NCBI GenBank assembly: GCA_902729315.2 | Contig: LR746272.1 | Coordinates: 1,674,001 to 1,738,000, forward strand | Reading direction: 5' to 3' | DNA length: 64,000 nt | DNA from: Spirodela intermedia | Taxonomy: Eukaryota; Streptophyta; Magnoliopsida; Alismatales; Araceae | The notes under the pieces: model-generated | The model's database searches: none | Told to the model about the DNA's origin: nothing | The model's input: only the letters and a program-made list of their open reading frames with translations | Shown: positions 52,625 to 64,000 of the stretch, piece by piece | Layout of the letters: the number at the start of each line of letters is the position of its first letter | How positions within the stretch are numbered: the stretch's first letter is position 1 | Program-made: the position numbers and the translations under genes

Positions 52625-55236
52625 CTACAAGAACAGAGCACTCCACAGCAGCATCCCCGCGAGCTGGAAGAACCCCGCTGAACTCCTCTCCCAGAGAGCC
52701 GGCGCCCCCGAGTCCGTCGTGGAATTCGCCGCCGTCGCCAGGGACGTGCCGTTGACCATCGTCCCGTTCTTCCCACCACTGCCGAAAAATAAGAAAAGAA
52801 AAAAACCAGAGGAATGTCAACGCCCATACCAAACAACTACAGAGAAAGGAGAATGAAATCCCTGACAGCTCTGCCGTCGGATGGAGGAGCTCACCTTCCC
52901 GTGAAGGCGCAGGAATCGTGACCTGCATGAAATCCACCACCACCACCCAAAGGTGAAGGAGAATGAAATCAGTACACTTCCTAGAGCGAGAGCGAGAGAG
53001 AGAGAGAGCGAGAGAGGGAAGGGGGGGGGGGTTTATTATTATATTTACTTGGGTCGGTGGTGGTGACGACGGCGACGCCATTGAAGTAGCAGGTCCCCGC
53101 GGCCATCCCCATCCTGTGGTAATACGCGTTGAACGCGTACGTGGCGTGCGCCTCCACAGTGTCCGGGTCGTAGCACGCCTTCCCCTGCAGCAACACCCCG
53201 CAGTCCACCTTCCCCGGCCCGCACGCCCAGTCCAGCGCCGCCTGCAACATCTTCTCGTCCGCTCCCCCTCTCGCCACGCAGAACGTCTCCTCCGCCGTGT
53301 CGTTCGCCAGCACCTCCCCGGCTCCCATCAGGCTCAGCTGGTACGCCGGCTTCCCTGTGGCATCAAACAGCCCCCACCTCCTCTCCGACTCCGGCCCGGG
53401 CTTCAGATCCTCGTTGTACAGCTCGTAGATGAAGGCGCTCACCACCATTCCCGGACTCTTCGGCGTCCCCGTCCCGTTCAAAACATGACGGATCAGGTTG
53501 CTGTTGTAGGTGGCGGCGTTGTCGACGGTGGCGTCTGGCTCCGTTGCGGGGTCCCCTTTGGAGGGCCACCCGGTCTCCGCCACCAGCACCGGCACGTTGG
53601 TGACGTTGAGGAAGGCCATGGCGAAGTAGGCGGCGTCCACCACGGCGTCGAAGACGTTGGTGTAGTGCAGCAGCGTGTTGGCGTCCACGGCCTCCTTGTT
53701 CGGCGGCAGGGGGCGGAACAGCGCGTAGTCGAGGGGGATGACGCCGGCGGACTGCAGGTAGTCGTAGTAGGGGTAGACGTTGAGCATGAGGGTGGACTCC
53801 GTGGCCTGCAAGAACTTGAGCATGGGGAGGATCACGCCGTCCCAGGACCGGTTGAAGAAGGCCTGCGACGGCGGGAAGGAGTCGAGGATGAGCGAGGAGG
53901 GCAATGGCGTGGAGATCTTGATCTGCCGGTCGAGGTTCGCCGCCACGAGAGCCGAGTGGAGGAAGCGCATGGCCGGGACGAGGACGGGGGCGGCGTTGGG
54001 GATGGCGGAGAGGACCTCGGAGCCGACGGAGATGGTGGTGATGTTGACGGAGGGGTAGTGGGCTAGGACGTTCTTGGAGACCCAGTTGGCGGCGGTGGCG
54101 TTGGACTGGCCGACGGCGAGGAGTTGCTCGTTGGGGACGGAGACGGTGACGAGGATGCCGGAGCGGGAGAGCGCCGCCAGCATGCCCGGGTCGGCGTCGT
54201 AGAGCCGCACGTGGCGGATCTGCTGGGACTTGAGCAGCGCCACCACCTGCGTCGGCGACGGCATCGACGACACCGCCGTCCCGATGTTGACCCCCACGAA
54301 AGCTGGTCAACGTAAAAGTCAACGCAAAACATGACCAAAGATCGGTCGTCAGCAGTGGGTAGTAAATGTATACTGTTAAATATACGACGATTTTCTCCCC
54401 GGCCGTACGGATATCTTAGCGCCTGGATGCTGTGGGCCCCACCATGACAGAAATCCCAGACTCGGCGGGTCCGTAGCGAATCTGACCGACCCCTGAGTCG
54501 ACTCGTCGGGAATCGGGACGGAGAGAGAGAGAGGGAGAGATGGCTGACGTGACGCGATACGGACGGAGCAGGGGCGTGTAGAAGCTGGTAGAGGAAGTGG
54601 GATTTAACGAAGGGCCTCCCTCTCTCTCTCTCTCCTCCATCTCTATCTCTGTGTCTGTAGCTTTCTCTGCGACAGCGGTCGACGGTCGCCGAGAAAATGT
54701 TAAATAAAGGACGAAAGAAAGAATAAACAGCCGCATCTCCTTTTGGAATCCCTCCCCATCCCGTCTTCGAGGGAACCCTAAAAGTTGATACTGGCGACTG
54801 ATGAGCAAGAGCGATGGGAGCTTCCAGAAACCGCGCAGCCGTCGGCGTGGTCGCGATAAGACACGGCGGAGAGTAATCCGACTGGAGAGCAATAACCTTG
54901 CCCTGTCTACAATGGGGAAAAGACTTCTCCACCGGTGATGCAGGCCGGAGCAGGCCGGAGCAGGCCGAATCTGCTGAGAGCATCGAAGCTCGTATAATGG
55001 CGGCGTACTGAGTTCTCTTTCGGAGGAAAGAGGAGTCGAAGGGGATGGATATTCAAATCATGGGATGGATCTTTCCTCCGAACGACGCTATCTCAATAGA
55101 AGAAACCGACATACGCCATTCGATCAAAGAGAAACCAATCCCGCACGTATCTAAGGTTTTCGGAGCACTCACCTTCGTCCGCAGAGGTTAAGGCGGCGGA
55201 GAACGCCGTCAGCAGCAACAGCAGCAGGAGAGCCAT
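52625..55236 (-). CDS. GPI-anchored GH17 beta-1,3-glucanase with X8 (CBM43) domain
   Basis: Predicted to cleave callose at the plasma membrane or wall, for example at plasmodesmata. Exons 55236-55173, 54302-53049, 52922-52895, 52778-52625 join to 499 residues. Signal peptide MALLLLLLLTAFSAALTS; GH17 domain from about residue 22 to 345 with acid E117 (TISVGSEVLS) and nucleophile E264 (VLVAETGWPSKGD). A six-Cys X8 domain, beginning near C363 (FCVARGGADEKMLQ) and ending DSCAFTG, includes a 28-base micro-exon. A Ser/Thr/Asn-rich linker and a hydrophobic tail (FFQLAGMLLWSALFL) at the very C-terminus form a GPI-attachment signal. The first intron is 870 bases. Introns after the main exon carry GA/CT tracts on either side. 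Confidence 0.95.
52980..53030. repeat. GA microsatellite followed by a G run in GH17 intron 2
   Basis: Imperfect GA units at 52984-53017 and then ten G at about 53023-53032. The tract lies in the intron between exons starting 52922 and ending 53049, close to the donor. Confidence 0.85.
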
Positions 55237-56316
55237 GCCTTCTCTGCTCCCGAACAATGGACGAAGGACGACGACCCCAGAAGAAGATGAAGCAGATGAG
55301 GCTGTCCACTGAAGGGAGGAAGAGGAGGTTGGAGGAGGAGGAGGCTGTAAAAGGTGACGGGGAAAAAAAGAGTAGAATATAAACAAAAATGATGGAGGGG
55401 ACAGGTTTTATAGTGCCCCCGCGTGGGGCTCGCATCAGATATCCACGAGCGGTCAGGATTACCTCCACCGGGGATGCGTCAGTGATCGGACGGCGGAGGA
55501 CGCCTGGCAGAGCTTGGGGGGTCGTGGTCTTGTAGCCGTTTCGGATGTCGTATTGGGCCGAATCGGGAACCCCGCTGACGCAGCCTGAAAAGAGGCAAGT
55601 GCTCGTGGGCCCCTGCTGACGTGCCATCCAGCTGCAAGCAACGGTCATTTTTCCTGAGAGAGACGCCAATAATCTAATCTAATTGCGACTCGCGAGGCAC
55701 GGACTCTGTATGCATCCACCGTCTCGGTGGCTTCTCGAGTTCGTAGTTAACGGTATTCGATATCCGGTATCCAATTATAGAACTATCCGTTTACGATTTT
55801 CGAGAAAGAAGGAAATAATGATTTTTATCTTTCAAAAATAATTAATAAAAAATCATATTTATACATAACATTTTTTGGAAATTTATTTCGCATCAGTCCT
55901 CATACTGTAGGGCTGTATTTAATTTATAAATATTTTAGAAAAAATAAATATTTTGTCAGTCCTAGTACAACTGGGCTGAATTTATTTTATAACTTGTTGA
56001 GAAAGAAAGTTATTGGGCTTATGGGCTTCGGCCCAATTACCGGTTGACTTAGTCGATACCATGGCGTCATCAACAATATTACGAGAAAACCCTGTGTAAG
56101 TAATCTATTTTTGATGAGGGTCCATTTGGAGAGGAATATGTCAGCTGTGATAGGAAGCGAAGTGTGCGAGAGTAGAAAGTGGCGGAAGGAGGGAGGGTTC
56201 CGAAGGCTGGTGCTGGGATGGAGGAGGGGAGAGGAGGGGGATGGCCGTTCGTAGAGGCTGCGGCAGGAGGAGGGGAAGCTTGACTCACTCCTAGAGGTTC
56301 GAGTTCGAGGTCAACG
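55237..56316. promoter_or_regulatory. Divergent promoter region of GH17 and MED23
   Basis: 1.1 kb between opposed start codons. For GH17 the coding strand has CTATAAAA at 55414-55407, about 170 bases before its ATG. No TATA box is evident for MED23, as is common for such genes. The middle (55760-56000) is AT-rich. No additional gene. Confidence 0.5.
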
Positions 56317-59300
56317 ATGATGGAGCAGAGCGGGCCGAGGACTCCACGGTCGCCGCACCAGCTGCACCCGGCCAGGGCGGCCATCGCGGATCTTTTCAAC
56401 GTGTATCTCGGGGTATCCTTTCTCATTTTTCTATCTCTGGCTGGTTACGAAATGCTGGCTCCCCGGCCTTCTCTGTCTCGTTTATGCCCGTCCTGACTGT
56501 AACCTTTGTGTCTGTAGAGGAGTTCTCGATTCAAACATGAAGAGCTTGGCCGCGAGACGGCGTAAGCATGCTTCTCCCTGCGCTTGTCGAAAGTTGGCTG
56601 CGTGTTCTTTCCAAAATTGTTTCTCACAGAAGTCGGCGGATCAAATGTTTTTTTTTGATGAATCGTTGTTTCATTAAGTGAAATATGTTGCCTTCTCGGT
56701 CATTACCGCTCAGGCGCGGGCCGACGGAGCATCGCTGTTGCTTCCGTTGATGGTTTAGACGTCACCGTATTTTCCTATTTATTAATAAAACTCTTTCACG
56801 ATCCATGCCATGATTTCGGATTGTCTATTTTTGGAAGCAGTCCTAATTGTGTTTCAAATTTTATCGGAATTTTACAGGAACAAGATGCAGAAAAGAGTGA
56901 TAGCGCTCAATAAGGAACTCCCCCCTCCGAATGAACAGTTTATTGTGGATTTCGAGCAAGTCCGTGGACAGTTCTTGGTATGTCTTTGAGATTCCTTTCA
57001 GTGCGACGTTTGAGAATGATGGTCTCTAATGGATTATTTTTCTCTAATGTCCTTCGTGGTTCTTTCGTGCTTTCATATATTTAGGACCAGGAACAGCTTC
57101 CCTCTGTGACAGAATCAGTTATCTTGTCTTTCATCATCCAGTGCAGTGGTCATGCTCCACAAGCAGAATTTATCCTGTTTGCTCTGCGTAGCTTGTGCAG
57201 CATTGGCTGTGTTAAGTGGGATTCCTTCCTACTCTCCCTTCTGTCAACTGTTTCCTCCACTGAGACAACACTGGGGCCTGTACACCAAGCAAGTATTGGT
57301 GTGTCATCTGGAACGACGTCATTGTCAGCAGCTGCTGTCTCAAACACTTCTTCTTTTCTTGTTTCCAACCCAGCCTCTCCTCTATCGTCAATTCATGGTA
57401 TCGGATCTCCTGTACAGTCCATTACAGAGCATTCAACAGTCACAAATCTTTCGCCTGTGAAGACTTCTGACCTTCCTGATCAGGTTTTTGGATCTAGAAC
57501 TAGCCAGTCATTTAGAGTCAGTTCAGTTGGGTATTTGCGGCAGTTGTCTTGCAAAATTATTTTAGCCGGTTTGGAAACAAACCTGAAGCCAGCTACACAC
57601 GCAGAGATTTTCTCTCACATGCTTAACTGGTTGGTCAACTGGGATCAAAGGCATCAGGATGTTGAGGAATCTGATGCTGCAAAAGTTTGCAAGGTTGTGA
57701 GTCCTCTAAATGAGTGGCTACACATTTGTCTGGATGTGATCTGGAAACTGGTTGAAGAGGATAGATGCCGAGTTCCATTTTATGAGTTGCTTCGCAGTGG
57801 CTTGAAATTCATGGACAACATACCTGAGGATCCGGGCTTATATTCCATCATGCTAGAGATTCATAGGAGAAGGGATATGATAGCCACACATATGCGGATG
57901 TTGGATCAACACCTTCATTGCCCGACATTTGGAACTCATCGGTTGGTGTCCCATGCCTATCCAAGCATAGCAGGTGAACCAATTGCCAATTTGCGCTATT
58001 CGCCGATTACATATCCAAGTGCACTGGGAGAACCGCTCCATGGAGAGGTGAGGAGAACTCTTTGTGTTTTTAAATGATGACATCATCACCTGGTCTATGC
58101 CTGAATTACTGAAATAAAGACTAGTCTGAACATTTTGAAACTGTGATTCTATTGACTTTTCTCTTGCTTTCAAAATAATGAAGAAGACAAGCAATAGTTA
58201 AAATTTAATATTTTATGTGCATCCATAGGTTCTATGTGGAACCTTGCTTCTTTCTTGCGTCCATAGTCAAAATAATGTTTATTTAGAAGGCTAAAAAAAA
58301 AGAAAAACTGATTCCATTTCTTGGTTTCTTTTTTTATATGTTTTTTATAAAATAGCCCCACAGTTTCTTTCCTAAATTGATTGTTTTGGTCTATCTCGGA
58401 ACCTTTTGCTTCTATGTGGGGAGGACTTATTAGACCAGTACTTCGTTGAAGCCTAATTTCATGAGAGATTTGTCAGGTGTTTCAGCATAGACTTGAAATT
58501 CAGTGGCACATCTATCAAATGATGGAATCGTGGATCAGTCAGAATTGATGAGGAATTAATAAACAAGATTGAAAATTTTTGTGGGCTATCCAATATGTTA
58601 CTCTTTGATTATTTGGAACGAATGAGACAAATAGATCTATAGACAGCGGACTATTCAGCATTTGAAATTAGGGTTATCATTTCTATTTATAAGTGAGACA
58701 GTGGGCTTCATGTTTTTAAAATAAGAATTTTATTTCTAGATTTCATTGGGGGTTTTACTTTGACTGAAAATATTATATAGATTAATGCCATCCAACTCCA
58801 AAAAATATATTGAGCAGATGTCTAAGTCCACTAATTATCTGTGACAAAAGGGTTGGAATAACATAAAAATAAGAATATTGAGGCTGGTAATATAATTTGT
58901 CGGTTTCTCTCTTTCTTATCTTTCTGGTAATTATATAAAATGTGATGGCGAAACTCTCTATACGATAAACCTATATTTCTCTGTCGGGTCCTTGATGTTG
59001 CTTTGAATGTAAAAAACGCTGTTACGGGATTAGTCTTTTCTTTCCCGATGCCCTTGGGATCTCCCTAACTTCTCGAAAGGATAAAGTTGGCACGTTTTTC
59101 ATACATTATGTTTCTTGAAGGAAAAAAATGCATCTGGTCACTTGGATGCTAGTTTATTGGATCTACATAATAGAAATATGGTCTATGAGTTTGCTTTTTT
59201 TCTGTGATGGAATGATCAATATATGATTGGCAAAACCCTGGGTTGATAATAATAGATCCTGTTCGTCAGAACTATTAATCAAAAGACTCTGATGGGGATA

Positions 59301-62300
59301 TGGAGTATGATTAGATTCATAATCATCTCCTAGAACTGTCAGATGATGGAAAGGTTGGATGCTTCAAACAAACAGACCATATTTCTTTTACGTAAATACA
59401 GGGCTGCTGAAATTTCTGTAGCAAATGGAACTTTCGAGGGACATCAAATTTTGATCATCTTGCTAAATGTGCAGTATATATATTCTCCCTTGAACAAAAA
59501 ATGGGTAGGCCGTTCATTTTGAAATGAGAAGAAAGCGGACAGAGTAGGTCTCTTTTTGGTGAACTCTGTGGCAGGCCAAGATTATGCCACAGTAGGTTCC
59601 GAATATATTAGTTTCCTCTGTATACGGACGGATAGAAATAACTGTATTGCTTTCCCATTTGGCCTAGTTGTAGCTTCACCATTGTTAATTCCATGGCGAC
59701 CTGCCTGGTTAATTTGGACGTAATTTTTGTTTTGTGGGAAGAAGTAGACATGCTACGAAATCAAGTATATGATAAATTTAGGAAAGAGCATCCATAGATT
59801 TAGTTTTAGTCGTTAATGATGGAACGTTTTTTCTGTGTTGCATTTTTGTCATTTTTTGCTGTTTTTTTATTGCTCCATCTCTAACATGCTTAAATTATAT
59901 TACTTCTTATTTTTGAAAGTTTTATTTCTGTCAACATTTGTCTACCATAGGATCTTGCAAATTCTATACAAAAAGGAAGCATAGATTGGGAAAGGGCTTT
60001 GCGTTGTTTAAAGCATGGTCTTCGATCTACACCATCACCTGACTGGTGGAGGCGTGTGCTTCTTGTTGCTCCTTGTTATAGAAATGCTCAGCAAACATCA
60101 ACTCCTGGTGCAGTATTCTCATCAGAAATGGTTTCTGAGGCCATCATTGATAGAACCATGGAGCTGCTGAACTTAACGAATTCTGGTAATAAATCTGCAT
60201 CCGTGTTGGCTTCAACTTGTGTTATTTTTTTTTTCACTGTGAAGTTAGATACCTTGCACTGTGGTACCTATCTTCTTTATGTGCATCTGTATACGAGTTG
60301 GTATTGATCCCTATGGAACTCAACTATCACTTATGTCCACCAATGATGGATTGTCCATCTTTATATCCATAGTGGACAGAGAGTCACTTTCTTCTTTGAA
60401 ATGTTTTAGCTAGGTCAACGATCGCTTGATGTTGATTTTAGCTAGTCAATCTCGCTGACAATGCCAATATGCCTTGCTCAACTTTTTTCAAGCTATATCT
60501 TTGTGCTTTACTTTTAGCTTCAATGAAATCATTCCATGTATTGGACGCTTGCCTTTCAACTGTTGGCCTGCTGATCACACATCTGGGATCATTTTTCTAG
60601 CGAGAAATGTTTTGCTGTCAGTCTTGTATTTGTTGGGAGTATTAAATTTTATTGATGAGATGACTTGCGATATCGGATTATAAATATGGTTTTAATCATG
60701 GTCTCGTTTCTTGCTTCTGTTGTGGCACCTTTCAATATAGTTCTGCGGCATATCTTTTCTTGTCCGTTTTTATCTCGGTTATTTCTTTGCAAGGTTCTTG
60801 AAATGACGAAGTAGTTTATTATTTTTTTCTCCTGAATAACAAAAATTTATGTTCTAATACAAGGAAGTTTATTATGATAGTGATGCCAGTGGGCCTTGAT
60901 AAGCCAATATTTGTTTGTTTCTTTAGGCATGCAATGAGCAATTGGTTTTTTCTGTTTTGTGGCTGTAATATTGTGTGCCGATTACATTATGAAAGCCACT
61001 TCCAGAATACATTTTTCTGCTTATTGACCAATTATTCTCCTTTACATGGAGAGTTTTACCTCTAGGGCATGTATTTTATTATCTGACGTCCTTACCTCTT
61101 ACTTTTTTGGCTATCTGTAATTGGTATTTTTTTCCCTAAAATTTTGCAGAGACACATTACTGGCAGGAGTGGCTTTCATTTGCTGATGTTTTCTTTTTTC
61201 TAATGAAAAGTGGATGCATTGATTTTCTTGATTTTGTGAACAAGCTTGCTGCTCGAGTCTCAGATGATGATCAACAGATTGTTCGGAGCAACCATGTGAC
61301 TTGGTTGCTTGCTCAGATTATTCGAATTGAGTTAGTGATGAGCACCTTGAGTTCAGATCCAAAGAAGGTTGGATTCAATACAAATTTGTACCATAGCTAT
61401 TTGTCTGTTATCATATCTCTACAAACCTTTTCTGTTTCTAAACGTGATACCATTGCCTCTTCAGTTTGAGAGTTAATTCTTGTTGTTTATTTCGTTATTT
61501 GATTTTGCATTTATGATGAAGATTTTGAACATTTCTTTGCTAACTTTTAGGTGGAGACGTTCAGAAAAATCATTTCATTTCATAGAGAAGATAGAAACAC
61601 CGATCCTAACAACATTAATCCCCAGAGTATTCTATTGGACTTCATTAGCAGTAGCCAAACTTTGCGTATATGGTCATTTAACATGTCCATAAGGGAACAT
61701 TTGAATACCGATCAACTTCAGAAAGGAAAACAGATTGATGATTGGTGGAAGCAGGTGACAAAAGGTACTCCAATTTCGTGGCTAGTGATTATGTTCCAAT
61801 TGCGTATATGGAATCATGAATTGCTTAGCTTGTGTTGAATTTTGCAATGTAGTATGCAGAGTTTTAGCCAGAGTATTTTATGTCATGTTGATATTTATTG
61901 TCACTCTCAAGAACTCTATTACTCTCGGATTACGCAGTGTGAGGGGTGGGTAATGTTGCTCAATTCCTGATAATTCTTCAGAATTATTCTTTTTATTTCT
62001 GTGCGTTTTATTATACATTTTCAATCCACAATAGCCAGCATTGTATTTTGAGAGGGAACACCATTGCACGCCCTATTTACCTGAAGATGTGTTGCGACCG
62101 ATTCAATGTACATTTTATATGGTTCAGTATCCAAAGGCTTGTGTGCTATTGGCCACCTTACCAGCTGTATTTTACTTATAACTTCTGAACTTAGTTCCTT
62201 GATCGGTATATGGGTTCATTCTATATGGGGCTATTGTTGCTGTTTTGGTAGCCAAAAAAAGTCGAAAATGGTTCCTATATTTAACTTTCTATCAATGCTG

Positions 62301-63662
62301 GATTTTGCCTTGTCCTCAAAAATCGTTGGCTTGCTAAGACTCTTGCCTTGAAACATTGATGTCTCCACGTTCAGCTGGGTAGAGATGGTACAGGATAGGT
62401 TGCAGGTGATTTTTTCTCAATGGGATTTACCCTTAGCTGGCATGGCTTCTAAGTATGCTTCTATATTCATCGTTATACCATTGGTGTTTGTAAATTACTA
62501 GTTTATTTTGTTTATTATGTATCTTTGAAATCAATTTTTCTTTCTCAGGTGAGCGTGTTGACTTCATGAATTTAGATGACAGATCGATGGGAATGTTTTG
62601 GGTTCTCTCATTTACCATGGCTCAGCCTGCTTGTGATGCGGTGGTTAATTGGTTGACCTCTCTTGGCGTTGTTGAGTTGCCGCAAGGGCCTAATGTGCAA
62701 TCTGGAGAGAAGATGATGATGATGCGCGAAACATGTCCTCTTCCAATGCTATTACTTTCTGGTTTATCGTTAAATTTATGTTTGAAACTGGCGTTTCAAC
62801 TCGAGGAGACTATATTTCTCGGTCAGGTACTTTTTACTCTCAGTTTTCAGGAATTAGTGCACCAGGTATGCTGGATACTCATATGGTGCCTCTTGACACT
62901 AGATCAATTTAATGGTAAAGCTGAGAATTGAGGGTTACAACACAGTTATTTCTGAAATTTTGATTAGATTACATTTGCCTCTTCCAATTTGATTGATCCC
63001 AATGACTGTGAATTGTGAACCTGGTGGTGATACCTTTTTAACCATATGGTATTGCTGGCGTTGGAATATTCTAATGCTTTTAAGTGTTCCTTTGACAGTG
63101 AAACTAATTTTAAAATCCTGACAAAAAAAATTTGCCAGCTCCACCATTCTTTTAAGGTTAACTGACACAATCTCTTACATGTCTCCAAGGCACAAAAAAC
63201 GAGTTGGACTTGATTGAAGATTTGAAACATAGACTGACTTGGTCTGGCACAAATTTAATCTATGACCGAAACTCTTTTAACAAATTATAAATTCAATTAC
63301 GATATTTTCACTGTGGGACTTGGCTGATTGTAACATGTTATTAAAACTTGAATCTTGAAAAACTGATACAAGTCAAATGAGGCGAACCTAATCAGACCTA
63401 ATCAACAAACCCTTGTCCGAAGGTTATTTTACAGAAATAAAATTTGTATTAATTGGTATAATAGCAGTAGTTATTATCTCATTGATTCGTATTGTCATAA
63501 TCTTGCTGGTTATCAGAGCATATCTACTAGTATTTTGGTTGTGGTTCAAATAATTTTTATCACTCACATGATTTGCAGGTTATTCCTAGCATTGCTATGG
63601 TTGAAACGTATGTCAGATTGCTTTTGATCGCTCCTCACTCATTATTTCGTCCTCATTTCACG
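56317..63662 (+). CDS. MED23: Mediator complex subunit 23, 5' part (continues beyond the window)
   Basis: Tail-module subunit of Mediator, which bridges transcription factors and RNA polymerase II in the nucleus. Exons seen: 56317-56412, 56518-56561, 56878-56977, 57085-58047, 59951-60185, 61150-61367, 61551-61764, 62549-62826, 63579-63662, giving 744 residues in phase, a little under half of the roughly 1600 of plant MED23. Recognisable stretches are HPARAAIADLFNVYLG, ELPPPNEQFIVDFEQVRGQF, APQAEFILFALRSLCSIG, HYWQEWLSFADVFFFLMKSG, DDRSMGMFWVLSFTMAQPAC and VETYVRLLLIAPHSLFRPHF. A Ser/Thr-rich insert occupies residues about 140-205. Two start ATGs are adjacent (56317, 56320). Only the first exon is GC-rich. 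No further exon was recognised before 64000. Confidence 0.95.
58048..59950 (+). other. Large MED23 intron (1.9 kb)
   Basis: AT-rich sequence between the 963-base exon and the exon starting DLANSIQKGS. No gene, RNA or clear mobile element recognised. Confidence 0.65.
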
Positions 63663-64000
63663 GTAATTACTGATTGCTTAATCCAATCTGCATATTTTAC
63701 GTGCTGATGTTCTGATCCGATATATGAAATTGTCCAAAAGCATAAGCATAAATATGTTTTCTTTCTATATTTTTCTATCATTTATCTATATGCATGTATA
63801 AATAAACAGCACGGTCAAGATTCTGTCGTTTTTGGAGCAGTTGCCAACTATCACTTCTCAGAAGAATTACTTTGTTTGTTAGAAACATGAATGCGGATGC
63901 TACATAGTTTCATGGGAAGAAAACGTTCCTGGTTTGGCCAGCGATAATATTCGGTAGTTTATATCTTTTTTAACTCAAGAGGATGTCTCTTTAAACTTTA

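Noticed and set aside
52963-54066. Open frame of 367 codons on the plus strand
   Set aside because: Antisense to the GC-rich GH17 exon; GC-rich coding DNA commonly leaves the opposite strand open.
63780-63890. Possible next MED23 exon after the acceptor-like CAG near 63810
   Set aside because: The frame (HGQDSVVFGAVANYH) does not match the expected continuation after RPHF, so the next exon is probably beyond the window.

Overview
The window is nuclear DNA of a flowering plant, most likely a monocot (inference). Genes have many short GT-AG introns and encode plant-specific wall enzymes. GC-rich genes and gene halves alternate with AT-rich intergenic DNA, and long GA/CT microsatellites are frequent. 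I recognise eleven protein-coding genes; exon borders were placed by hand from splice signals, reading phase and family conservation.

Layout. 220-4277 (+): 3' two thirds of cytosolic phosphoglucomutase, with a 2-kb intron holding a decayed copia-type remnant. 4687-6368 and 8703-10793 (-): tandem pectin methylesterases with inhibitor-like pro-domains. 10.8-15.9 kb: no recognisable gene, microsatellites. 15908-24137 (-): RAD4/XPC DNA-damage recognition protein, 12 coding exons. 24.8-30.8 kb: AT-rich gene desert with two short decayed LTR elements of opposite orientation. 30832-32624 (-): class 3 lipase. 33923-34612 (-): small At3g17950-type protein of unknown function. 36857-37513 (-): single-exon pectin methylesterase/invertase inhibitor. 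38148-40289 (-): GH9 endo-1,4-beta-glucanase. 41618-51971 (+): LRR protein of the STK11-interacting (LIP1) family. 52625-55236 (-): GPI-anchored GH17 beta-1,3-glucanase with an X8 domain. 56317 to beyond the window (+): Mediator subunit MED23, 5' part.

How the genes relate. Five of the eleven genes act on the cell wall (two pectin methylesterases, one inhibitor, a cellulase-family enzyme, a callose-family glucanase) and all five lie on the minus strand, interspersed with housekeeping genes. The two esterases are tandem duplicates; whether the wider grouping is more than chance cannot be judged here.

The best leads are: the phosphoglucomutase gene, whose base composition switches from AT-rich to GC-rich codons across one intron that also holds a perfect 17-bp hairpin; near-identical second exons in otherwise diverged esterases, suggesting gene conversion; two introns that appear to use GC instead of GT donors; and a 144-base intron that is open and in frame in the At3g17950-type gene. 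I found no evidence of a wholly new molecular system.
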